Shown here: one piece after another, positions 53,203-63,999 of the stretch
Numbering within the stretch: position 1 is the stretch's first letter
Layout of the letters: each line of letters opens with the position of its first letter
NCBI GenBank assembly: GCA_963377175.1
Contig: CAUJNA010002935.1
Span: 571,001 to 635,000 of the forward strand
Direction: 5' to 3'
Origin: Effrenium voratum
Lineage: Eukaryota > Sar > Dinophyceae > Suessiales > Symbiodiniaceae
DNA length: 64,000 nt
Program-made: the position numbers and the translations under genes
The notes under the pieces: model-generated
The model's database searches: none
What the model saw: the letters and a program-made list of their open reading frames with translations, nothing else
Told to the model about the DNA's origin: nothing

Positions 53203-55996
53203 CAACAACCACTGCAACCTCCACGTCACTCACGTGCCACGTAGCCGACTCCTTCACCAAGAGGGAGGCTCGGACTCTGCCTGTGTTCGGCATGCCATGT
53301 TCCAAAAGGGAGCCATGCAAAAAGTTTTCCGTAGGGAATAAGAGGGCCCGCAAGCGTATCGCGCGGGGAAATTCTATGCCTGTAATGTTCGAGTATGCAT
53401 GTTCAAGTGACTCCACCATGGGAGCAGTGCATCAAGCATTGGGCATTCCCCACGTGAGACTGGCTAAAGAACACATCGATCTTGAAACCAATGAAGGGGA
53501 TGAGCAACTGACCGCTCAGTTGCAGTCTTGTAGCAAGCCTAACATGTGGGCAGCCATTCCGTGCACCTCCGGGTCGCCATGGCAAAGGCTAAATGTCCAT
53601 AAGTATGGCAATAAATACAAGCAGTATCTCCGTGCACAGGTTAAAAGATCGGAGGCGTTGTTCGCAAGGTTCACAAAGCACGCCGAGGTAGTGATAGAAC
53701 AAGAGGGTCACGTCACTTTCGAGTGGCCTCGCGACGAGCGCCCCGACGTAAAGGCATTCTTCAAGAAGCATGCGTCTCGCTTCCACTCAGTGACTTTCCA
53801 CGGGTGTGCAGTAGGTCTAACTGACAAGGAAGGGACTCCCATCAAGAAGCCGTGGCGTCTCATGACCACATCCAAGGAACTTCATGATGGGTTCCAGAAT
53901 AGGACGTGCCCCCACCAACACTCCTTCAAGCATGCACAGGCCGCAGGTAGCAACACTGCACGCACCGCCTTTTATCCACAAGAAATGTGCAAGATAATCG
54001 CTAGTGCGTTATACCCGCATGTCGCAACACCATGCGCGCCTGCAATGCCAGTCCAGGCTGTCATCGTGCAACAGGAGCATCGGGAAAAGGAGCAGTCCTT
54101 GAAGCATACCTCCGCACTTTCGGGTGTTGGGGCTCTCGCGTCAGTTGTTGAATCAGATCCAACCTCCCGCAGATTCATTGAAGAACTCTTTGACTTGGAT
54201 AATCTCGTTAGGGAAATTCAGGGAATTCCAAAGCAGGAGACTTCTCCCGACATAGCACTTCTTTCACGTTCAGAAATGCTTGCCTCGTCCGAGGCATTAC
54301 AGGCCATAAAGGAAGAAGCAGACGGCTTAGGTAATGCGGGAGTCTGGGATCTCAGCACCGTGAGAGAGCAAGGAGAGGTCGCTGCTGAAGCGCGACGGAC
54401 GCACACTAAAGTCCACTTCGGGCAACTAATGACTATCGCCTCCATCAAATTCTTTGAGCTAGCAAGGCATCTACAGAAAGTGAAGGGGCGTATAGTATAC
54501 CGAGGGGACTGTGCGCGGGACGAATATGGGGCGGCGGCCGTTTATCAAGAACTCGGCGCCAACCCTACGTCCGTTCAGGGTTTGAACAACTGCCTTGCCT
54601 ACGGCTCACTGCCAGGTCACAAAACCACGGCGGCAGACGCCGTAAAGGCATATATCCAGGCCCTACTTCGATCTCAACATCAGACGTGGATATCATTGCC
54701 GCCGGAACTTCGTCCGAAGTGGTGGAAAGAAAAGTTTATAAAACCGGTAGTCCTTCTAGTAAAAGCACTCTACGGTCACCCCGACGCGGGGGGGCTACGG
54801 GAGCAGCACTTCAAGAAGATCTTGAAGGAGCAGACCGGAGAGGAGATCCAAGAATTTCCAGGAAACTTTTACTTCCCCTCAACCGGCTTAATGCTATCCA
54901 CTTATGTGGATGATCTAACACTTTCAGGGCCGGCAGAGCAGCATGATCCCTTTTGGGAAAAGCTGATGTCATGTGTTGATATTGAACCCCCAGAACCGAT
55001 ATATCGTGTTTTGGGAAGGAATCATGTCATCATTAACGCCCCGAAGTGCGAGCCTAATCCAGCCGAGAGCGCAGCCTTTGGCGCGCTGTCCAACGCAATG
55101 GCTTTTGATATGGTTGACTACGCCAAGCAAACTGTTGATCTATATGTCTCCATTTCAGGTCAGCCGATTAGTAAGCTCCGCAAGGCATTGACCCCATTCT
55201 GTCCAGAAGGGTCATTGCCAACACAAGATGATGCCGAAGCAGGTGAACTGAGCTCAGCCGCTTGTAAAATCTTGATGAAGGCCTTGTGGTTGGGACGTCT
55301 TGCACGTCCAGACATAATCAAGCCCATCGGGGATCTTGCAACGTGCGTTCAAAAATGGTCGCGTAATAATGATAGGCAGTTGGCTAGGCTAATAGCTTAC
55401 ATTAACACGACCACAACGCACAGGTTGGTTGGCACAGTTCAAGACGATCCCAGAGAGCTGCATTTTGCGCTCTACGTCGACGCTGACTTTGCAGGAGAGG
55501 AGGGGGCCAAGTCCACGTCAGGGGGGTTTCTCGCCCTGAAAGGTCCGAATTCCCACTTCCCCTTAGCATGGATTAGCAAGCGCCAGACTTCTGTGTCGCG
55601 TTCCACTACAGAAGCAGAGATTGTGTCGTTAGCATTTTCTTTGTATCAGGAGGGACTTCCGACACTTAGTCTGTGGGATCGACTATTGGGTCGCCCAATG
55701 ACCCTCAGCATCCATGAAGACAATCAAGCTACTATTCTGGTTGCAAGGAAAGGGCACTCTTCGAAGTTGCGATCAATGTCTAGGACACATAGGGTTAACC
55801 TAGCATCCCTTGCAGAACAGTTACAGGAAGGCACTGGAGTAGAGCTTGAATATGTGAAGACCGATTTCCAAGCTGCCGATATCTTTACCAAGGCTTTGCC
55901 TCCACATAAGTGGGATCACGCCTTGAGGCTCCTGGGAATGCGCACAGACCTCCCAGAAGAGCTAGAAGATACTCGATTCAACATCAAAAAGTAGAA
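53199..55996 (+). CDS. Reverse transcriptase-RNase H with N-terminal methyltransferase-like region
   Basis: 931 codons, open from 53124, stop 55992-55994. The N-terminal part (from about 53385) has MFEYACSSDSTMG, WAAIPCTSGSPWQRLN and HVTFEWPRDERPD. This spacing resembles motifs I, IV (Pro-Cys) and VI (Glu) of C5 cytosine methyltransferases, so it may be a degenerate or repurposed methyltransferase fold. RT follows: TTAADAVKAYIQALL (Asp480), VKALYGHPDAGG and YVDDL (569-573). RNase H has LYVDADFAG, STTEAEIVSL, IHEDNQATIL and FQAADIFTKAL, all acidic residues present. A member of the GC hairpin family (55068-55087) lies in frame between RT and RNase H and codes SAAFGAL. Confidence 0.92.
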
Positions 55997-56127
55997 AGTC
56001 ATTCCGAAAGCAGTGCTATGAGTACTAAAAGTGCCAAAATATCCTTCATCCTTTTAAAGCCTTGATGACCAGGGAGCAGCGTATCGCGCTCCAAAGCAAA
56101 AGCTTACCCTGCCTTAGTGCACACGGC

Positions 56128-56137
56128 GAGGGGGGAG
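56128..56137 (+). other. Polypurine tract
   Basis: GAGGGGGGAG immediately before the 3' LTR, the expected primer site for plus-strand synthesis. Confidence 0.7.
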
Positions 56138-56436
56138 TCAAGAAATAACGACCCCTTTGCCCCCAAAGGCATGGTAACTTGCCTAGTTGTGTGTTCACTG
56201 GCGTGAGGTTTGCATGAGGCCACTTTGGTTTAGGTTGAGGGTTGCATGACATGACAGACTTGTCAAACGGCAAACGCCGTTTGGCTCAAGCGTTCACTGA
56301 AAAAGGGCGCTGAGTGCGGAACTAGAGTTTAGAGACAACCCCCTGAACCGCTGAGGGATTAACCACGGTCAATCCACCTCTTTTTGTTCAGGGCGCAGCC
56401 TTCGGCGCGCGTTTGGGGTTTCTTGCTCTTTTGATT
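56136..56436 (+). repeat. 3' LTR
   Basis: Same as the 5' LTR except C at 56308. The hairpin is at 56264-56283, the spliced-leader-like segment at 56276-56290 and the GC hairpin at 56393-56410. Confidence 0.95.
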
Positions 56437-58145
56437 ACTAGCATTTCCTGGATGCAAGCATGGCTCACCTCACTTGTAGCCACAATTTGCTTGGGTATGT
56501 TAAGAAGGTGAAAGCCTTAGGCAAAATTGGGTTATGTTCTCATAGTTCTGGTTTCACTGAATGAAAATATGAAGTTTGACAATAACAAAAGCAATTTGCT
56601 ACATGATGTGAAATGACATGCTCGAGCAAGCCCAGATTTCAGTGGACAAAACCTGTAAATGTCCAGTGTTTTGTCAAACGGTAGGTTTTCTTTGAAATGG
56701 CCCACCAAATGCGTATGTATATACTTGTTGGGTTTTCAGAAACATGTGCTAGCCGTTCAACTTAAAGAGGGCGGGATTGAAACATATTTGGTCAAACCAT
56801 GATGAAATACACAAACACATGGCAACATCCAAGGTTCAAGGTCCAGCAAGGTCTCCAACTGCGGACAGATTTCACCTTGCAGTTGAACTGAAACAAACCA
56901 CTGGTTTCGGGTACACTTGAGGTTAACCAATCTTGGGGGAGGGAGCTTCTTTCGTGTTAGAGGTATAGGTAGCCCTAGGATGGTGCGAAGCATCCCTGCT
57001 CATTTGTTGCGGATGGTGTTGAGCTTGGGTTCAGCACATATGTAATCCTTGCCAAACAAGAAACAGCGCAGATGAGGTTGATGCGATTGGCATGTCTATC
57101 GGCCTGTGTTCTTCAGACTCAGCCACGTTCCCCGGTTTTAAGCTAGGAGCATCGCCAGATGTATGGCGCATATATCCATGGACTGGTGAACACAAACCGA
57201 CAAACATAGCAAAAAAGCGCCAAAACAGTCTAGGGTATGGGGCTGAAGTAGAAATGCTCAAATGTGGGCGGATAGCTCCAAGCAGACCCAAAACACAGTC
57301 AGCTTAGCAATGCCTTGATTCCATGGCAGCGCTGGAAAACACACAGCAAAACATGTGCCAGAGGAAGGTCTATGTTTGGTTCCAGACTCCCTCTGAATGC
57401 CACCCCCTGGTCGATTCCCTTCATTTTCGGATTGCATTCGAGCTTTCCGGGGCTCGCCGCTTCAGGCCGGCAACAGCCGGGCCCTCGGGGTGAAGAAGTT
57501 TCCACTGATGTTGAATCACTTGTCTAGGGTCACTCGAATTGAAGTTAAAGAACGGTTTTTGGCAAAGCTGAAGCTGCAAAGGGTCGATCTTTTTGGATAT
57601 CCCACTCAGACCAGGGGGCCTGCAGAGACGGAACACGGCGCGAAAGTCGAACATGGCACTTTCAATTGCCTTTTGGCTTCCTGGTGGTGCTTTGCATGCA
57701 GCGTTTGCTAGTGCGGAAAGCCTTCATTGTTTGCACACACCCATCCTCGTGCAAGAAGTGCAGGAGGCATGGAACAACAGGATTACACGGCATGCAAACA
57801 CAAAAGCAAACACGCACATGCAGACAACGCCACAATCAGAGACACTGACATAGACACACAGGCCGACAGGCACACAGGTGCGCCGACACACACACACAGA
57901 CACACACACACACAGACACAGACACAGACACACCGGCGCACCGACACACAGACAAACAGACAAACAGACAAACATACTCACAGACAGATACACACAGATG
58001 CACACAGACGTATCCGAAACAAAGCCTTCTAAGGCCACATAAGACACACACACACACATATTATTGTCATTCGTCGGCCCATGGTTGCCAAATGTGTCCT
58101 GCGTAAACTGCTTGCCTTTCGGATGGCCGGCGGCTGTGTGTCCAG
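56437..58145. other. Flank of the retrotransposon, no clear gene
   Basis: No defendable exon. It includes a CA/CAGACA microsatellite (about 57870-57990) and a small GC-rich stretch at 57435-57500 with ambiguous coding potential on either strand. Confidence 0.45.
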
Positions 58146-58236
58146 TGAAGTCTGGCATTACTGCGGCGAGAACACGCGAAACTCTCGCACATGGCCATGG
58201 CTCATGGGGCTCGAAGACAGGAACGCCCAGATTTAG
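58146..58236 (+). CDS. Candidate exon, unknown protein (gene C)
   Basis: Acceptor TGTGTCCAG, then EVWHYCGENTRNSRTWPWLM, GLEDRNAQI, TAG 58234-58236. Trp- and charge-rich. Either terminal, or a donor precedes the stop. Confidence 0.35.
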
Positions 58237-58538
58237 ATACCCTCGCTGAATTCTTCTTATGCACAGGGCAGCAGTCCTGGAAAGCCGCCAAAGAGCAGGG
58301 TGGCGGCAATCTGGCTCTCAATAAAGTGTTCAGAGTCAATTACCTTTCAATCAGGCTCCCATCCGGTGGATCCACCTACAGTTCAACCCAAAGCAATCTT
58401 CCCATGGGCAACAGCTCTTGAATCTGGGTTACGCTGGTGCCCGTGTTTCCCTGGCCACTTTGGCCCCCCTAAGAGTCGCAATGGCGCTGGGGCCAGTTGC
58501 ATGGCGGCACGCGTTTTCTTTGTTTGGTAGCGCCTCAG

Positions 58539-58631
58539 GCCGGAGTCGCCGGTTTGCCATTTCGCCGCTCAAGGCTTGGGGTTCTTCGACAACCTCAACC
58601 TTGGCCTCGGAGAGGCCGAGCAGGGGGCTGG
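58539..58631 (+). CDS. Candidate exon, unknown protein (gene C)
   Basis: Acceptor AGCGCCTCAG, then PESPVCHFAAQGLGFFDNLN, LGLGEAEQGA, then GTGGGG. The other frames are much less protein-like. Confidence 0.45.
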
Positions 58632-59154
58632 GTGGGGGGGGGGGGTGGTGATGAACGAATGGCATAGAATGCATAGACATTCATGTATGCATGCATGCGC
58701 TATATTTCATGTTACTTATTGTGTTTCTTTACTATACGTTCTCACTTGAAGGCCAACGTTTTGACCTTTTAGTTTCCCCTGGTCGGTCGATTTTGGCCAA
58801 AAGGTAACCCTTTATTTCGGAGTCCTTTGGGCAACTGAGCATTGCATCAAATCTTCTGATCCAAGCAGAAGAGACAAAAAAAAAAAGGCGGCCCGTGCCT
58901 CGGGCGTACCGGGTCTGACCTGCCAAGAGTGTGTACATCATTTGTCTCAATTACCCAGTGCAGCTTAAGCTTTCACAACTGCCCAATACTTGTCCGCACC
59001 CATATAGAAGGGGGCCACAGACGGAGTTCCGCAAGCAACCAGCCTTTTTTCGCTCTGCACAGCTTCAGCTTCACCCTTTGTATTGAAAGGATACTCGATT
59101 GTTGGCGCGCCCCTGTGATTTGAACCGCCAGTGCGACAGCCACACCCTGTCTGT

Positions 59155-59274
59155 ATGCCAGGGACTACTTCCCTATCGGATGACGCTGCCCGGCTACTTC
59201 AAAGAGTCGTCAGCGCCCAACTGCCAGAAAATTGTCGGATCGAGTTTGCCCCCTCCCTCTTCAGCTGGCTTTGA
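59155..59274 (+). CDS. Candidate terminal exon (gene C)
   Basis: The frame reads MPGTTSLSDDAARLLQRVVS, AQLPENCRIEFAPSLFSWL and TGA 59272-59274. The upstream border is uncertain: AG acceptors lie at 59131 and 59161, and the phase from 58631 would favour a different frame that stops at 59178. Confidence 0.35.
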   Translation: MPGTTSLSDDAARLLQRVVSAQLPENCRIEFAPSLFSWL

Positions 59275-60192
59275 GCCATGACAGTTTAGAGCAAAAGCTG
59301 TGGCTCAACATGTGTTCGTTGAACGTTCCCTGAGGGTATCTGCTCAGGATGTATGTTGAGCCTTTTAAAAAGATTGACTCTCAAGCACCCGTTCTGAAAC
59401 GGTACTGGGGACCCGTTGGCTTTGTTGGGAGAGCTTGCCCGTCTGAAAGTTGAAGTGCCAGTTAGACACGCATGCACCCGTCAGCCCAGGAAGCGCAGGC
59501 CTTCCTCTTGCAAACAAACCTTCTGAGCCCACTCCACGGGTCCACGGTTCAAATGTCTCAGACCGTGCGTTGTGAAAGTTGAGGCATGTTTGGGATACAA
59601 TGGCCTGAACAATTAGTACGGGTTGGGGGACACTTGTTTAAATTAAAATTAAGACATGTTTGCAGGGAGGTCAATGGAGGCAGGAATGGGCTATGGGAAG
59701 AATAAACAAAGTAAACCAGCGTGTGCCAAGGAAGAATAATCCACGACTGCAAGTGGGAAAAAGCAGGCCCTTGAACAAGGAATATCAAGGACATGTCTTC
59801 ATGGTCGCACATGACAGATAACAATATATTTTTGTTTACCCACCGTCAACAGGCAAGACTATGTGAAGACTAGAGAAAGACTGTACAACTTTGGGACGAC
59901 TACTGTAAGGCTACTGGAAAGCTGCAGGAAGACTATGGGAATACTACTGGATTGCTACACGAAGACTGAGGGGAAGTACGGGGACACGACAACGGGAAGC
60001 CTGTGGGAAAGCGAGGGCAAGTTGGGTAGATGTACAGCTGAAAACACTGAAAGCGGATAGGCCGATGACGTTGGAAGCATAGGTGTGCTTTTTAGACTTT
60101 GGTTAGAAATAGATGGCACTTGTTTAGATTGTTGTTTTTGTTTCCATTTGCCAGGGCCATCAGTTTTTCCAAACGGACACGTGTGGGTGCAG

Positions 60193-60385
60193 CGCTTTCA
60201 CCCCGCCCCCCCCCCCCCCTCGTGACCCCCCGGTTCTCGCTGAGGCTGGACTCGTTGCCCCGCACTCCGCGGGCCCGCACGGGCCCGGTGACGCCGCCCC
60301 GCTCGCCAAGAAAGACGGCGCTGCCGCAGATGATGGAGGCCTTGTACATGGACTCCCTGGCTACAGCTGCCCGGCGCACGGGAAA
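60193..60385 (+). CDS. Ankyrin-repeat gene, first exon seen
   Basis: After GGGTGCAG and a C13 run the frame reads FSLRLDSLPRTPRARTGPVT, PPRSPRKTALPQMMEALYMD, SLATAARRTGN. The basic Pro/Ser-rich start is probably disordered. LATAARRTGN is the helix that usually opens an ankyrin array. Borders approximate. Confidence 0.5.
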
Positions 60386-60939
60386 CATGTTCTCTCGGCT
60401 ATGGTTGGCTTTTGGCAGCATCAAAGTCCAACATGTTATTTAAGGGCTGCCGCCCTGTGCCGCCGGCCCCTGTGGATCTTGAAACGAATGCCCGAGAGAT
60501 CCGAAAGCTCGCGCTCTGTTTTCAAAGCACAGCCTAGAGCACTCACCACATGTATACATATGGCTATGTTTGGGCGTGAAAACTGTAACACCCCGCCTGA
60601 GAAGAGTCCCAATGGGATGTCTTCTCCCTACAGTTTCACCCCGAGCTTCAATAGCACTACTGGCTACCGGCTCAAACTGCGATGACCAGGGATAGCGCAA
60701 AAACGTGCACTCTTTGGTTGATACACAACCCAAATTAGTACCACCGGGCTTACACCATGCCCTCCATGCCACTGTCTTCAGGCGGCTGAAAAAGCGATGC
60801 AGTCACCAAAGCCTTCGGGTGACTGCTTCCGTGTTGGCCCATTGCATCAGTATCATCTGAAGCAGGATACTGAAAAGTCCTGCGCCTTTGTCTCACTTCC
60901 TTTTCTTGTCAATTTCCTTCTTCTTCTTCCCATCGCCTT

Positions 60940-61215
60940 CACCGCCACTCACTGGTGATGATGACTACTATGATGATGATCAGGGTGATGATGATGACCA
61001 TGAGGACGAGTGATGATGAAATGTAAATATAAAAGAAAAGAGATGATGACGACCATCATGATGATGAAGGGTGATGATGACCATCATCATAATGATGATA
61101 AGGGTGATGATAAGGATGAGGACTGTCATGATAACTATCATCGTAGCATCCTCTGCATTACCAATGCTGCCTAACTCTGTATAAATGAAAGAGATGATGA
61201 TGGATGATGACCACC

Positions 61216-61256
<41 letters not shown>

Positions 61257-61520
61257 AAGGGTGATGATGATGACCATGAGGATGGTGATAAGGATGATGA
61301 CGGTGATGATAACTATCATCGTAGCATCCTCTGCATTACCAATGCTACGCATCTTCTGCATCTCAAACCGGATCTAGCGGGAAACTCGAAAAGTGTATCA
61401 ACAAGAGATAAGGACGATGACGATAATGATGATGATGACGAGCACCATGATGATAATGTAAGTAAGGACGATGACGATGACGATGATGATGATGATGATG
61501 ATGATGAGCAGCATGAGCTG
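60940..61520. repeat. GAT/GAC trinucleotide-rich region
   Basis: Several blocks of GATGAT/GACGAT, including the longest at 61198-61255, with a repeated unit ATAACTATCATCGTAGCATCC at 61132 and 61310. Asp- or Ser-rich open frames here are artefacts. Confidence 0.9.
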
Positions 61521-61840
61521 ATGATTACGTCTCGACCCAACTAACCTGGGGCAATGGCTTGAAGGCTACGCTGGTCGTGGATGGCATTTAGCAACACATA
61601 GCATATCGGAAGTGTTTCTACAGCTGAAGATCATTTTGGATAGCCGGAATACCAAGCTTTGATCCTCCGAGATGTGTAGCCACCCTTCCCGTGCGCCTCG
61701 CCCTTGCGGACAAGGGGTCGGCGGATTTTAGGTGTCCCCTGAAATTGGTCCATTTTTTCACGAAGAAGAACATGAAATAAGAGGGGTAGCCCTGGGATTC
61801 CGTTCGTAGTTCCACCTTCACTGTTTGTGGGGAAAGACAG

Positions 61841-61969
61841 GTTAAACTCACCGAGGTGGAGGCGGTCCTGCGGGAGGAGCCGGACAGTGCCTGGGAGCCG
61901 TTCTGGGACTACGACCAGGAGACCCCCCTGTGCTTCGCCGCCCGGCAGCTGTGCGACGTGAAGATCCTG
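61841..61969 (+). CDS. Ankyrin-repeat gene, second exon seen
   Basis: Acceptor GAAAGACAG, then VKLTEVEAVLREEPDSAWEP, FWDYDQETPLCFAARQLCDV, KIL. TPLCFAARQ...VKIL is the first half of an ankyrin repeat (TPLH-x-AA...VVxxLL). The frame has no ATG and is open to TAG 62022. The exact donor is unknown. Confidence 0.65.
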
Positions 61970-62845
61970 GACCTGCCCCTCGACGCGAAACACCAAAGCC
62001 TTTCTTCCAACAAAAAGGATTAGAGGAGGGACCCCTGAAATTCCATGTGCTTCACAATCTTCTTTATTTTTTTGGTCTTACAGGGAATGTATCACCCCTG
62101 CGTTTTTTTCCAAGGGACTCAAAGTGGAGGTGTACGGACTGCACAGTAGAATTGGGGAACCCCCCTTTTTTGAAGGTAGCGGGGTTGGCCGAGCCCTTGT
62201 TTGAGCTTGTAGACGCCGCTATTGTTTTGAAGAGGTGGGTGAAGATCCTGGACCTTGATTATGCCTAGGTTTCAGTCCATGGCAACCAATGGCAACATAT
62301 GATCTTGGGCTTTCAATCCATCAAGTTCTTCGGGCCCTGATGCCTCCTGATATAAACCTTCATTTCCTTGCTTTTTCCAAAGTGATAACCCCTTTCGCAG
62401 GCGTGGGGTTGGGCTTGGCTTCCAAAGAGTTAAAGGACGCCAAACCACTTTTTAGGTTTCTTTGCAGCGGCCTGTGGCTCTTGTGGGCTGCAAAGTGTCC
62501 CGATGCCATACAGCAAATCCGATGCGCAGTTTGTGCAGCCTTTGAATTTGTGTTTTGGTTGGCGTCCCCGGAAAGACATGCTGCATATTGTCAAAGCATG
62601 CCTTTTGGAGGACATCTTAGCTAGGCACTCCCACATCAAGGGGATCCTCGGTTGTTTATTTGACGGGAAGTTGACCAGTTGAGCCTTGATGTCTTCTGAC
62701 ATTGGGCTCTTTCGGTTGCGCGCCATTCCTAGCTATGGCTCACCAAGGGGACAACTTGTTTAATTCTCATTTTCAGGCCAATCCCCACTAGGCTGAGCAA
62801 GGCTCAACACACGGCCCACCTTGTTCCGCGTGTATCGTTGGATTC

Positions 62846-63049
62846 ATGGGGTTTTCAAAGCACGGACTTGTGAACAACGCGACGGACAACGGCAAGGGCG
62901 TGCAAACGAGGGCAGACCTGAAAGAACGCGTCGGGTTCGACGCAAGTTCATCTCTGTTTCGAGACGATGGCGTGGTGTTTCAATTTCTCGGTTGTTCGGG
63001 TGCGAAACATCTAAGGAAGCCAAAAAGGAGCACTAGCTCGTTCATTTAA
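62846..63049 (+). CDS. Possible exon, 67 codons
   Basis: GLVNNATDNGKGVQTRADLK, ERVGFDASSSLFRDDGVVFQ. Reads like protein but interrupts the ankyrin pattern. It may be chance or an alternative exon. Confidence 0.25.
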   Translation: MGFSKHGLVNNATDNGKGVQTRADLKERVGFDASSSLFRDDGVVFQFLGCSGAKHLRKPKRSTSSFI

Positions 63050-63107
63050 TTTGCCTGAAAGGAAACCAAACGGAGCTGGGTACCTTTTCTACAAACACCT
63101 CACCCAG

Positions 63108-63172
63108 GGCTTGACTTGTCGAGGCTTCTTCAGCGAGGTGCCAAGGTGGACGTCGGCAACAGGGACGGCAGG
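63108..63172 (+). CDS. Ankyrin-repeat gene, third exon seen
   Basis: Acceptor CTCACCCAG, then LDLSRLLQRGAKVDVGNRDG, the second half of an ankyrin repeat (LLQxGAxVDxxNxxG). It continues the exon at 61841 in sense. The frame stays open to 63310, but the later part is not ankyrin-like. Confidence 0.65.
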
Positions 63173-63369
63173 AGCTCTAGCCGCGTTCCGGGCGCCGAAG
63201 TTGGGCGGGGCAAGCCCGACCTTGTAGTTCTGTGGTTCTTTCAGTTTGTTTTCAACGGGCGTGTGAGTGTCGCGGAGTGTGAGTGTCGCGGTGCTTTGGT
63301 GTCTCCGTGAATGATTGTGCTTATGTGTGTACTTCTGTGAGGGAGAGGGTGTTTGTGTGTATGTGTCCT

Positions 63370-63381
63370 TGTGCTTGTGCA

Positions 63382-63425
<44 letters not shown>

Positions 63426-63474
63426 TGAATGTGTGTGTGTGTGTGCGCGTGTGCTTGAATGCGTGTGTGTTGTT

Positions 63475-63510
<36 letters not shown>

Positions 63511-63511
63511 C

Positions 63512-63578
<67 letters not shown>

Positions 63579-63718
63579 GGTGGTGGTGGTGGCGTTGGCG
63601 TTGGCGTTCGCGCTCTCGTTCGCGTTCGCGTTGGCGTTGGCGTTGGCGTTGGCGTTGGCGTTCGCGGTTGTGGGTGTGGGTGTGGGTGTTGTGGGTGTTG
63701 TGGTGGTTGTTGTGGTGG

Positions 63719-63774
<56 letters not shown>

Positions 63775-63797
63775 GCTGTTGTTGTTGTTGTTGTTGT

Positions 63798-63856
<59 letters not shown>

Positions 63857-63881
63857 GTTTGTTGTTGTTTGTTTGTTGATG

Positions 63882-63945
<64 letters not shown>

Positions 63946-63947
63946 GC

Positions 63948-63999
<52 letters not shown>

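Larger units (their letters stand above)
48483..56410. repeat. Family of about 15 short GC hairpins inside the retrotransposon
   Basis: Structure: N3-GC, a bulged A, GCC, a 3-5-nt loop, GGC, GC-N3', where N3 and N3' are complementary. Members: 48483-48500 (LTR), 48881-48900, 49046-49065, 49198-49217, 49413-49433, 49947-49966, 50611-50630, 50656-50675, 50930-50949, 51461-51481, 52651-52672, 53173-53200 (degenerate), 55068-55087, 56073-56092 and 56393-56410 (LTR). Stems include GGAGC/GCTCC, GGTGC/GCACC, GGGGC/GCCCC, AGTGC/GCACT, AGCGC/GCGCT, ACCGC/GCGGT, GCCGC/GCGGC and GCAGC/GCTGC. At 56073 the inner stem has changed on both sides (GCG/CGC). None was found elsewhere in the window. Confidence 0.8.
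48226..56436 (+). mobile_element. Ty1/copia-type LTR retrotransposon, 8.2 kb
   Basis: Two 301-bp direct LTRs (48226-48526 and 56136-56436) differ at a single base (48398 T, 56308 C), so the insertion is young. The interior has, in order: an initiator-tRNA-like primer site, a gag-like/HAD frame, a coiled-coil frame, integrase, and reverse transcriptase with RNase H. Integrase before RT places it in Ty1/copia (Pseudoviridae-like). A purine tract precedes the 3' LTR. Frame breaks in the 5' part mean it is probably not autonomous as it stands, although INT and RT-RH are intact. No clear target-site duplication: flanks are ...GTAC(AG) and (ATT)ACTAG... Confidence 0.95.

Noticed and set aside
48281..56220. 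CRISPR array or bacterial operon interpretation of the hairpin series
   Set aside because: The units are unevenly spaced hairpins without spacers and lie within coding frames of a eukaryotic retroelement.
61158..61544. Poly-Asp / poly-Ser / poly-Ile frames
   Set aside because: GAT repeat translations.
63283..63884. Poly-Val/Leu/Ala and poly-Cys frames
   Set aside because: Microsatellite translations.
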